From assembly GCA_900539375.1 (NCBI GenBank), contig UQBY01000009.1, positions 37,591 to 101,590 of the forward strand: 64,000 bases of DNA, in the 5' to 3' direction. Every line of letters starts with the position of its first letter. Positions within the stretch are counted from its first letter, which is position 1. Shown in pieces: positions 21,701-28,007 of the stretch. This DNA is from an uncultured Clostridium sp. (lineage in GTDB: Bacteria; Bacillota; Clostridia; Clostridiales; Clostridiaceae). The position numbers and the translations under genes were made by a program. The notes beneath the pieces are model-generated. The model saw nothing but the letters and a program-made list of their open reading frames with translations, searched no databases and was not told the DNA's origin.

Positions 21701-22080
21701 ATAATTCCTTCAATTCTTGAAATTGGAGCTTTATACTCAATAGGCACATATGTACATCCTAATTTTAATACAGCAAATAAGTTTATAAATCTTTCAAAGG
21801 AGTTTCCTCCAATTATTGCTATATTCTCATTTTCTTTTATATTATATTTTTCTCTTAAATAAAGTGAAACTTTATCAGATAATATATCCATATCTTTATA
21901 TGTTAATTTTTCATTTCCCTTTACTAATGCAATATTATCTGGATTTCTTAAAACTGATTCATTAAATAATTCATTTATTGTTAAATTATCATAAATTTCT
22001 AAATTAGAATTTTTATTATAGTATTCTTTAAACTTCTCAATTTCTTCTAAAGACAATTTATTATAAATATCCTGATTCAT
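15751..22080 (-). CDS. nonribosomal peptide synthetase A-PCP-Cy-A-PCP-C
   Basis: 2109 residues. A1 occupies about 1-520 (FTSGSTGEPKG, YGPTETT). Its pocket residues read by alignment are D-A-L-F-F-G-I-V-A, suggesting a hydrophobic substrate that I cannot name. PCP1 has EGGGHSI (Ser569). A heterocyclization domain follows (about 630-1080), shown by LQQAYLLGR and by DxxxxDxxS at 763-771 (DGLVVDGWS) in place of HHxxxDG. A2 (about 1095-1570) has HDMSVYD, LWNTVPA, FGGD and ETTIWN. Its code D-M-Y-N-I-G-V-I-W is close to the cysteine code DLYNLSLIW, so Cys and a thiazoline ring are likely. PCP2 has LGGDSLKA. The C-terminal condensation domain has HHIIADAYS. There is no TE domain; the downstream protein begins with a vestigial A domain. 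The start ATG is taken from the reading frame; an IS remnant lies just upstream. Confidence 0.9.
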   Translation of the reverse strand: MNQDIYNKLSLEEIEKFKEYYNKNSNLEIYDNLTINELFNESVLRNPDNIALVKGNEKLTYKDMDILSDKVSLYLREKYNIKENENIAIIGGNSFERFINLFAVLKLGCTYVPIEYKAPISRIEGIIKKAECKVVLSEKSFKNINDRLIDDNIIEKENICSLSKEEIQNLKYGKEKINIDGNRNCYIIFTSGSTGEPKGVKIRDKSVINFSKYVIDKYEIKEEDSVLALSSFAFDASVLDTFPILFVGGTIHIIEDDIRMDINNINKYLESKKITLMFMTTSMYELFDGLDNNSLRIVFTGGEKLNKVSKNNYKLINIYGPTETTVACTMYEVLDKEYENIPIGTSVDNMKILIIDEEGNLNPLKEPGELCVEGIGLSIGYLDNEKETKKRFVPSILDKNRIMYKTGDIAKWNENYEIEFVGRKDEQIKHRGFRIELNEIKKMVMEYKEIKDVAIIYNDEVENKYIACFYCSDKEINNKDIKEFLLKNIPEYMIPNKFIKVNKIPLNNNFKVDKKSLLALIKDKKEKIDIDKKDNNIEEVLKEMWSKMLSINLEDISIDDNFIEGGGHSILAIKLIKDINEKYNINLSMIDFLKEPNIKNLEEIINKQIKNYKKDDENIVFKHNEKERFKPFELNDLQQAYLLGRKSEFELGNLATHCYTEFECDDYDHERFKEVIRKVFYNHDMLRCRFSDDGYQYIDENYKLKDIEYNDISNFSKEEQKAFLNKVKEEMTTKIIDYTKENLVQLRVTKIGEKKAIIHFYYDGLVVDGWSQEILFSQTDKLYSNKDYKLPDEKVLFRDYINYLKELKKGNEYEKCKKYWQNRIKDLPPIPDLPTKQNNNSSNKLPEVRKFSRALSIEDYNKLEKISQKNGITVFITLLTVFGKTIARYCNKQRFLINVPEFNRYDVEEGVNNLVGECSSFLLFEIDNRGNKSFLESARDNEKTLWELHENKLFSGADVLKEIAKVSGSIENNYVPIVFTSLMDVCNEYSLKKFKKKYVQTHTSQIWIDSVVMQCNNEVQFNWDCVLDIFEGELLDSMLDTFIITLKELINNEESWTRKNELYIKEEYKKVIEEANNTKHSIKYEKFVDLLENSRMVNEKKTAISTINKSYTYEELFNTVKGIANLLSECGIKKNDNVSILMDKKMEQIASILGVIYCGATYIPITTDASKERLKHCISETESKLLIVDNNTSKLFNIDDIKCKIINIDNYKFDKDYSFFKPIGADLEDNMVIIYTSGSTGMPKGVMVTQRGLINCIKYTNETFNVNKEDKILSLTNYSHDMSVYDILGILSAGGEIVLPEAERVKDPEHWLELIEKHGVTLWNTVPAMMEMMLEIMDMKNEGDISSIRVTIFGGDVLKPAMVKKLRERIKNAKIMNVGGPSETTIWNINHEVTIEDEGKTRIPYGKPIWNTKYFILNENLEICPKGVIGTMFVEGDGVSKGYINNKEKTSQVFITNPYTGNVMYNTGDLGLYLQDGSIDFIGRKDFQVKINGKRIELGEIEYYADLFEGIESAIAKISSEDKKVINLYYKSTIEIDNNTLRKFLEKKIPDYMIPKNYMRIEEIPLTLNGKINKDKLPEIKNKVNVKYDEEKLTSIQKDILEIYKEIINIDSAEINDNFFTLGGDSLKAIKLLRKVSQKYKVSLNLTDIFKCPSIYKLSILIEKNLNETDNYIKKTNKNTAPLSISQEGIWFINKGIDENEDQRYNIISTFEINNNVNLDLLKKSIELVIENNIPLKTVIREKDYKPYQTIDFNGKYEVKIEKKYDYLPNKEIRKIVEAQEAKTHFDISTFPLFNIRILESCEDKNLLVINIHHIIADAYSINIILEKIQEYYKLLKGNENIEKNKDDINYIDYLIWQNEELEKGKYDDELNYWKDKLKGNLNIIDLSEKNITFGSFKGNVRKVNIDEDVIKRFKEICKDNGMTLFAGFTTVLYMFINYLTYESDISIGCGVSGRGRSEIEKTIGNFAGALLLRCNIDENKGFSSIAKDVKKTVDEAYRYQSLPYEKVIKEINLDRQYFTLPYKILIDYIENEDKGKDGIFSSFNYSKLIAPADFCLFIQSNNGVHNLSFTYKEELFSDYEMAEFELLFKNIINEIVKNPEKKFVCYDL

Positions 22081-22089
22081 CTTATTCTG

Positions 22090-22420
22090 CTACTTAAAAT
22101 GTAATCAAATATAAGCATTTTAAGAATTTTACTGTTTCAACGTATCTGTTTTGGCAATGAATAACTTCAAAGCTACTTACATTTGGTATAATACTTCACA
22201 GTCGTAAATTCCCCACTAGCCATGGGTACATACTTACAATAGCTTTTATTGTGCTATTTTATAAGTTAAACAATCTCTTAAATTAAGACTTGCATTATAA
22301 TCTTATCTTTAATATATCCACAATTACATTTATAAATTCTATCTTTTAATGAAATTGTTTTGTTAACATAATCATTTCTTATATTGTCTAATTTATGATG
22401 AAGTTTTTGTACCTTAACTA
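22090..22420 (-). pseudogene. IS200/IS605-family TnpB remnant
   Basis: The minus strand contains fragments of a TnpB C-terminal region. From about 22416 it reads KVQKLHHKLDNIRNDY, then a zinc-ribbon piece RIYKCNCGYIKDK. One base of frame shift later comes DYNASLNLRDC, the typical DxNASxNL end of the RuvC domain. Further on are GEFTTV and NRYVETVKF-like pieces, as in TnpB C-terminal tails. The frame is broken and the N-terminal two thirds are absent, so this is a dead relic. It fills most of the 416-base gap between the thioesterase gene and the NRPS gene, inside the biosynthetic operon. No intact ends or target duplication could be defined. Confidence 0.7.
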
Positions 22421-22496
22421 TTTATTTCTTTATATTTGATTTAGTAGCATTTCCTCCTTTCTTTTTTAAGCTTTCTTTTAAAGATATAACCTTTTA

Positions 22497-23225
22497 TTAT
22501 AAATTCAAGCTTTCTATAATATCTCTACATATTTCCTCTTTATGGTTATTTATAAAGAAATGATTTCCTTCATACAACTTATATTTAAATTCATAATTTG
22601 AAAAATTTGCCCAACTATTTAACATATCCTCTTTTATAAAATTATCCTCTGTGCCATAATAAGCTTTTATAGGAATATTTAATTTTATATCTCCTTTAGG
22701 AATATATCCTTCTACTAATTGAAAATCATTCCTTAATATATTTACAAAAAACTCCTTAAACTCAGGATAGACTAATATTTGCTCATCTAACCCACCATAT
22801 TCTCTTACAGCATCAATAAATTCATCATTTTCTAAATGACTTATATATCTCTTTTCCTCTTTCTTTTGAATAGAAGAACCTGATACAAATAAATATTTTG
22901 CCTTTATGTTATGTTCTTTCTCTAGCTCTTTTGCTAATTCATATCCAATAATTCCACCCATACTATGTCCAAAAATTGAAAAGTCATTTTCTTTAACTAA
23001 TGGAAGGATTTCTTCAATTATTCCACTAACAACCTCTCTACAGTCAGTTAAACATTTCTCTCCCATTCTATTTTCTCTACCTGGAAGTTGAATTGGCAAA
23101 ACTTCTATTTTATTTTCAAATTCTTTTTGCCAACCTATAAACTTACTTGCTCCACCACCAGCATAGGGAATACATATTAATCTATGTTTAGGATTTTCAA
23201 TGTTTTTCCTATATCTTATCCACAT
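22497..23225 (-). CDS. type II thioesterase of the NRPS/PKS cluster
   Basis: 242 residues, the normal size for an external thioesterase. The alpha/beta-hydrolase fold is shown by CIPYAGGGASKF near the start, the nucleophile elbow FGHSMGG (Ser near 96), an acidic residue in YYGTEDNFI and the late histidine in YEGNHFFI. These enzymes edit assembly lines by removing stalled or wrong acyl groups from carrier proteins. It starts 18 bases after the CCR gene, preceded by AGGAGG about 13 bases before the ATG. After it the IS remnant interrupts the run before the NRPS gene, but all genes point the same way and are probably co-transcribed. Confidence 0.92.
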   Translation of the reverse strand: MWIRYRKNIENPKHRLICIPYAGGGASKFIGWQKEFENKIEVLPIQLPGRENRMGEKCLTDCREVVSGIIEEILPLVKENDFSIFGHSMGGIIGYELAKELEKEHNIKAKYLFVSGSSIQKKEEKRYISHLENDEFIDAVREYGGLDEQILVYPEFKEFFVNILRNDFQLVEGYIPKGDIKLNIPIKAYYGTEDNFIKEDMLNSWANFSNYEFKYKLYEGNHFFINNHKEEICRDIIESLNL

Positions 23226-23242
23226 TTTTTTAATACTACCTC

Positions 23243-24481
23243 CTATAAACCAGATGCTCCAATAAGCACTGCTAAATTTCCAGATGATGCTTTATTTTCA
23301 TATATATCTTGGTTTAAAGTTGCAATTTCTTCAAATTTAAATATGTTAGTTTTTCTCATTCTAATATCATTTTCATCTAAAATATTTATGTATTCCTCTG
23401 CTTCTTCCAGTAAAGCAGCATGGGCACCTTGAAGTCTTTTTACTCCAAGCCATAAATATCTTAAATCAAGACTTCCTATATATCCTGAAGTGGCACCACA
23501 TAAAACTACCATACCTTTTTTATCACATACAAAAATTGATGTAGGTAATGAATCTTGTCCTGGATGCTCTATTACAATTTTAGGATCTTTTTTCTCTCCA
23601 ACTATATCCCATATCTCTTTTCTAAATTTCATTACACTTCTTAGCCATCTTTTATATAGTTTTGGATCTTGATGAAGTTCTTCTGTAATCATTCCCCAAT
23701 GACTATAGTTTTTTCTATTTATACATCCCTTTGCTCCTAGGCTTATACAATATTCCTTTCTTTCTTCACTTGAAACTATTGCAACTGGGATTCCTCCTAA
23801 TGCCTTAACTAAAGGAATTGCACTGCTTCCTAAGCCTCCTGCGCCTCCCCATATTAATACTACATCACCTTTTTTAATCTCGTTTCCTTTCCAGTGAGTA
23901 AGCATACTATATACAGTAGCTCCTGTTGCTGTACAACATGCTGATTCTGCCCAAGATAATTTTTTAGGTTTTCTTATACATTGTGTTTCTTGTACCTTAG
24001 AAAATTGAGCATAGGACCCAAAGTTACCTTCATAGCCCCATATTCTAAAGGATGGACTTACTCTTGGATCTTTCTCTTTTTTAAATATAGGACATTCTTT
24101 ATCATATTGAATCCCTGTACATATAACTTCATCTCCAACTTTAAAATTAGTAACCTTTTCTCCTACTGCATAAACAATTCCACTAGATTCGCTACCACAA
24201 ATAAGAAAATCTTTTTCCTCTTCAAATTTTCTATGTGCATTAATAACATTTCTTGGTTTACCTAAAGCTGCCCATACCCCATTAAAATTAACTCCAGATG
24301 CCATATTAAAAACTAAAACTTCATCCTCTTTTATAGAAGGTGTATCAACAAGTTCTATTTTAAATGCATCTTTAGGCTCTCCAAGTCTTTCATTTCTTAA
24401 TGTCCATGCATACATTTTTTTTGGTATTTCCCCAAGCTTAGGTATTTCTCCTACCTCATATATTCTGTTAACATAATTCAA
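23243..24481 (-). CDS. crotonyl-CoA carboxylase/reductase family enzyme
   Basis: 412 residues, a zinc-independent MDR-family reductase of the CCR type. The sequence has VNFNGVW, RIWGYEGNFG, the NADPH-binding WGGAGGLGSSA and IEHPGQ. The residues known to form the CO2 pocket in this family (Asn in NxNGVW, Glu in GYE, His in EHPG) are present, so reductive carboxylation of an enoyl-CoA to an alkylmalonyl-CoA is likely. In a polyketide cluster this supplies ethylmalonyl- or longer extender units, which fits the odd AT motif in the KS-AT-ACP protein. It is the first gene of the operon. The start is a TTG, 7 bases after AGAAGGG, and a Fur-type box lies 66 bases upstream. Confidence 0.9.
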   Translation of the reverse strand: MNYVNRIYEVGEIPKLGEIPKKMYAWTLRNERLGEPKDAFKIELVDTPSIKEDEVLVFNMASGVNFNGVWAALGKPRNVINAHRKFEEEKDFLICGSESSGIVYAVGEKVTNFKVGDEVICTGIQYDKECPIFKKEKDPRVSPSFRIWGYEGNFGSYAQFSKVQETQCIRKPKKLSWAESACCTATGATVYSMLTHWKGNEIKKGDVVLIWGGAGGLGSSAIPLVKALGGIPVAIVSSEERKEYCISLGAKGCINRKNYSHWGMITEELHQDPKLYKRWLRSVMKFRKEIWDIVGEKKDPKIVIEHPGQDSLPTSIFVCDKKGMVVLCGATSGYIGSLDLRYLWLGVKRLQGAHAALLEEAEEYINILDENDIRMRKTNIFKFEEIATLNQDIYENKASSGNLAVLIGASGL

Positions 24482-24546
24482 AATTTATCCCTTCTTTCAT
24501 TTATATTTTAAAATCAATAATAAAATAATAATTATTATGTTCTTTT

Positions 24547-24565
24547 GATAATGATTATCATTATA
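24547..24565. promoter_or_regulatory. Fur-type box controlling the NRPS/PKS operon
   Basis: The bases 24547-24561 read TGATAATGATTATCA, an exact match to the 7-1-7 Fur-family consensus TGATAATNATTATCA. The inverted repeat continues to give GATAATGATTATCATTAT, 17 of 19 matches to the classic Fur box. It overlaps the probable -10 box of the operon promoter, the usual place for repression when iron is plentiful. PerR and Zur boxes in Firmicutes are similar, so the metal specificity is inferred, not proven. Confidence 0.85.
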
Positions 24566-24592
24566 ATACTACTTTTTTCAAGTTTTTTCAAT
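24564..24592 (-). promoter_or_regulatory. sigma-A-type promoter of the NRPS/PKS operon
   Basis: On the minus strand TTGAAA (24587-24592) is followed after 17 bases by TATTAT (24564-24569). The -10 box touches the Fur-type box. Transcription would begin about 75 bases before the TTG start of the CCR gene. The rest of the 24482-24793 gap holds only this control region and the terminator at 24709-24754. Confidence 0.6.
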
Positions 24593-24708
24593 ATTATTTA
24601 CATTATTTTAAAATATACTTAAAATCATTTGCAAATTATCTTTTATTTTCTTTTGTAGAATTTATTTTATTAATAAATTTTATAAAAGAAATTTATTAAT
24701 AAAAAATA

Positions 24709-24754
24709 GAGCTTTTATATTAATAACATTTTACAATTATTAACATAAAAGCTC
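24709..24754 (-). terminator. terminator after the phosphopantetheinyl transferase gene
   Basis: GAGCTTTTAT at 24709 pairs perfectly with ATAAAAGCTC ending at 24754, with a further imperfect AT stem inside. On the minus strand the hairpin is followed by TATTTTTTATT. It separates the transferase gene from the NRPS/PKS operon promoter, so the two are separate transcripts. Confidence 0.75.
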
Positions 24755-24793
24755 ATTTCTTAAATTGATTATATTGTAAATTTTAATAAGATT

Positions 24794-25495
24794 TTATATA
24801 ACTTTATTTATAAAAAAATCATTTATTTTTTCTAATGAAATATAATTTATTTTTAAATCCAAATTAGGATTTTCAGAACATACACTCATTTTATATTCTT
24901 TATCTATTTCTACCCTTTTTAAGGAATATTTATTTTTATTTTCACTATATTCTAATATTAAATTATTTTTTTCATTTGGATAAATAGAAAAACTATCTAA
25001 AGGCATATAAAGTCCTGTTCCTACACATTTTATAAAACTTTCTTTTAAAGTCCAAATTTCATAAAATCTTTTAATTTTTTCTTCTAATTTATCTTCTTTT
25101 AAAATATAATTTTGCTCTTTAAAGGTAAAAGAATTTTTTGCTATACCTTCAGCATCTATTGGTTGAATTTCCTCTATATCTATTCCAATTAAATTATAAT
25201 CTAAAGAACATACAACATATTTACCTGAATGGGATATATTAAAAAATAAATTTTTAAAACCTTGTAAATAAGGCTTTCCATATTTAGAAGTTTTAAAAAC
25301 TATATCTTTATTTTTAATATTAAGTTTTTCTATAATCATCTTTCTTAATAATAATTCTCCATATAGTCCTCTTACTTTATCTTCTATTTTATAAAATTTA
25401 TTAATTTTTTCTCTTTTTTCTTTTGATATATAATTTTCTAATTTATCTATATTAATGTTTTTAAAATCTTCTATTTTTAAAATATTTATATCCAT
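24794..25495 (-). CDS. 4'-phosphopantetheinyl transferase, Sfp type
   Basis: 233 residues, the normal Sfp length. The magnesium-binding motif is seen as IGIDIEEIQ (near 107) and the second signature as WTLKESFIKCVGTGL (near 150). The FNISHSGKYVVC stretch is also typical. The enzyme moves the phosphopantetheine arm from CoA onto carrier proteins, and the window encodes at least six carrier domains needing it. It is transcribed in the same direction just upstream of the cluster but is separated by a terminator and the Fur-type promoter, so its expression may be independent of iron. Confidence 0.92.
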   Translation of the reverse strand: MDINILKIEDFKNINIDKLENYISKEKREKINKFYKIEDKVRGLYGELLLRKMIIEKLNIKNKDIVFKTSKYGKPYLQGFKNLFFNISHSGKYVVCSLDYNLIGIDIEEIQPIDAEGIAKNSFTFKEQNYILKEDKLEEKIKRFYEIWTLKESFIKCVGTGLYMPLDSFSIYPNEKNNLILEYSENKNKYSLKRVEIDKEYKMSVCSENPNLDLKINYISLEKINDFFINKVI

Positions 25496-25559
25496 TTTCT
25501 TTATCCTTTAAATTTTATAGTTTTTAAAACTATTAATTCCTTATTTAGAAATTTTAAAA

Positions 25560-27002
25560 TTATTCTTTTACATATACTGAAATAGATTTTGCATTAACTT
25601 TAAATAGTCCATATCCTTTTTCGTCAATAATTACCTTTTCATTAACATTTCCTAAATAGTCATAGAATACACTACCTTTAAATTTTTCTCCAACATACAT
25701 TTCCTTTTCACCTTCATTATCACAATTAGTAAATATTGTGGCTAAGGCTGAATTTGCATGTTCTTCATCTCCTTCTCTAGTAAAGCCTACTACATCTTCA
25801 TTATCAAAATATGAATTTTCTTTACCATAAGCATAATCTCTTCTTAGGGCAATTAGCTTTTCTATTGAAGAAACCTTTTTTATATTTTGACACTCTATTC
25901 CATATAAATCTCCATAGAATACACAAGGATATCCTTTTTCTCTTAAAAGTATTATTCCATAGGCTATAGGCTTAAACCATTCTCTTACCCAACTTTCTAA
26001 AGATTGTCCATATTGACTATCATGATTATCTACAAAAGTTACTGCAAGGTTTGGCTTGTCCTCAACTAAAGTATTTTTTAAAAGTTCTCTTAAATCATAT
26101 CTACTATCACTTATAGATGCATTATAAAAATTAAAGTGAAGAGGAACATCAAATAAAGATGCTGAATTATTTATAGCTTCAAGATAATTATTAAGCTTTT
26201 TTAAATCATTGCTCCAATATTCTCCTACTGAAAATAATTCTTTTTTTGTTTCTTCTCTTAATTTTTTAAGCCAATTTTTATAAAAAGAAAAACTTATATG
26301 TTTTACTGCATCTAATCTAAATCCATCTACTTTAGTTGTTTTAACATACCACTTTCCCCAATAGTCTAATTCATTTATTACTTCTTCATCACTAAAGTCT
26401 ACATCAGAGCCTAATAGATAATCATAGTTTCCTAATTCATCATCAACATCTTTATCCCATTCTTTTCCTATAAATCTAAATATTCCACTTTCTCTATTTA
26501 AAACATCATAATCAGTTCCATGGAAATTTGTCCAGTTCCATTTAAAATTAGAATATCTTCCATTACGTCCCCAAAAGTCAAATTTTGTCCATACTTCAAC
26601 TTTACGAAGTCCTTCTATAGTTTTTGTTCTATCATTATTATCATCTTTTACAGCATAGGTTTTTTCAATTTCATCTGCCCCTGTTCTATGATTAAGAACT
26701 ATATCTGCTAAAACTTCTACATTATTTTTGTGAAGTTCATCTATAGCTTCAATATATTCATCCTTTGAACCATATTTTGTTTCAACAGTTCCTTTTTGAC
26801 TAAATTCTCCAAGGTCAAATAAATCATATACAGAATATCCCACATCAGTTACTCCTCCTGCTCCCTTATAAGCTGGTGGAAGCCATACTGAAGTTATTCC
26901 TAAATCTTTTAAGTTTTTTGCTTCATTTTTTACCTTTCTCCATAATGACTTATCACAAGGAAGATACCATTCAAAGTATTGAATCATAGTTTTATTATTC
27001 AT
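25560..27002 (-). CDS. cytoplasmic alpha-amylase (GH13)
   Basis: 480 residues without a signal peptide, matching the cytoplasmic bacterial alpha-amylase group that begins with a TMIQYFEWYLP-type sequence. The four GH13 regions are visible: ADIVLNH, GFRLDAVKH (nucleophile Asp), FSVGEYW (acid Glu) and FVDNHDSQ. It should cut alpha-1,4-glucans or glycogen inside the cell. It stands alone, with the transferase gene 64 bases downstream and a membrane protein gene 71 bases upstream. No link to the NRPS cluster is evident. Confidence 0.93.
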   Translation of the reverse strand: MNNKTMIQYFEWYLPCDKSLWRKVKNEAKNLKDLGITSVWLPPAYKGAGGVTDVGYSVYDLFDLGEFSQKGTVETKYGSKDEYIEAIDELHKNNVEVLADIVLNHRTGADEIEKTYAVKDDNNDRTKTIEGLRKVEVWTKFDFWGRNGRYSNFKWNWTNFHGTDYDVLNRESGIFRFIGKEWDKDVDDELGNYDYLLGSDVDFSDEEVINELDYWGKWYVKTTKVDGFRLDAVKHISFSFYKNWLKKLREETKKELFSVGEYWSNDLKKLNNYLEAINNSASLFDVPLHFNFYNASISDSRYDLRELLKNTLVEDKPNLAVTFVDNHDSQYGQSLESWVREWFKPIAYGIILLREKGYPCVFYGDLYGIECQNIKKVSSIEKLIALRRDYAYGKENSYFDNEDVVGFTREGDEEHANSALATIFTNCDNEGEKEMYVGEKFKGSVFYDYLGNVNEKVIIDEKGYGLFKVNAKSISVYVKE

Positions 27003-27073
27003 AATAAAAAACCCCTTTATACAAATTTACAATTACTATTTAATTATAACATCTTTCTATAATAGTGCAATTT

Positions 27074-27766
27074 TTAACTTCTTAAGGCAAGTTTTTCATT
27101 TTTAACACAACATATATAAGCTACAGTTAACATAAGAACATGACCTAAAGTTTCAAAAGCCCCAGTTATATTGCATAATACAGGTATCATATCAATTATT
27201 GTTGAAATTAAAAGAGTAAACAATGGGCAACAAAGTATAGCTATTTTAGAAACATTAAATTGTTTCTTTATAACAAAATAAATATAAGCAATAGATAAAC
27301 CACCATCACTTATTAAAAAGTAAATAAAAAATGGTACATAAATATATTCTGCAATAGTATTTACTAAATCTTTTACAACATTAAAGTCTGGTAAAACTTG
27401 AAAAGCACATTTAAATATTATAGGAAATAAACAACACATAATATGAATAAATACCCAAGATATAACCCCAGCCATTGCTCCTACTGAAAATACTTTTATC
27501 ATTATTTTATTTGTTTTAGAAAAAGTATTACTATTTTCTTTTATCATATTAATAACTTCTTTAATAGCTACATAATAAAAAGGTACAATTAAAGAACCAA
27601 TTAAAATAGATACTTGAAATCTCCACATAGACATATTAATCCAATTAGACTCTACTATACCATAGGTTACATTTCCACTTCCTTTAACATCTAAAAGCCA
27701 ATCACCTACCATACATAAAATCATTGCTAAAATACCTAAAATTAAATTTCTTTTTCTTTTTTTCAT
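27074..27766 (-). CDS. multipass membrane protein of unknown function
   Basis: 230 residues. A short basic N-terminus (MKKRKRN) leads into about six hydrophobic segments, the first at 9-27 and the last near 205-222. There are no transporter or enzyme motifs that I recognise. It resembles an uncharacterised clostridial family (possibly DUF6796), but that is recall rather than proof. It has its own ribosome site (GAGAGGATTT before the ATG) and stands between the amylase gene and metE. Confidence 0.6.
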   Translation of the reverse strand: MKKRKRNLILGILAMILCMVGDWLLDVKGSGNVTYGIVESNWINMSMWRFQVSILIGSLIVPFYYVAIKEVINMIKENSNTFSKTNKIMIKVFSVGAMAGVISWVFIHIMCCLFPIIFKCAFQVLPDFNVVKDLVNTIAEYIYVPFFIYFLISDGGLSIAYIYFVIKKQFNVSKIAILCCPLFTLLISTIIDMIPVLCNITGAFETLGHVLMLTVAYICCVKNEKLALRS

Positions 27767-27962
27767 ATAAAATCCTCTCCTAATTAATAATGATTTTCAC
27801 TATATATTTATAATATCATATATTTAAAAAGAAATTTTTCTATTTATTTAAAAACATTTGTAAAATTTCTTATATATTCTTAAACTTATTTCTTTTACTA
27901 AGCTTTATTATTAACTTGGCAAGTTATCCATAGTTTTCAAAATATATAATTTCCTATGGAAT

Positions 27963-28002
27963 AAAAAAAGCCTAAGCTTTTTAATTAAACTTAGACTTTT
28001 TT
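27963..28002 (-). terminator. metE terminator
   Basis: On the minus strand AAGTCTAAG pairs with CTTAGGCTT across an AT loop and is followed by a run of seven T. It begins immediately after the metE stop codon. Confidence 0.8.
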
Positions 28003-28007
28003 ATAAC

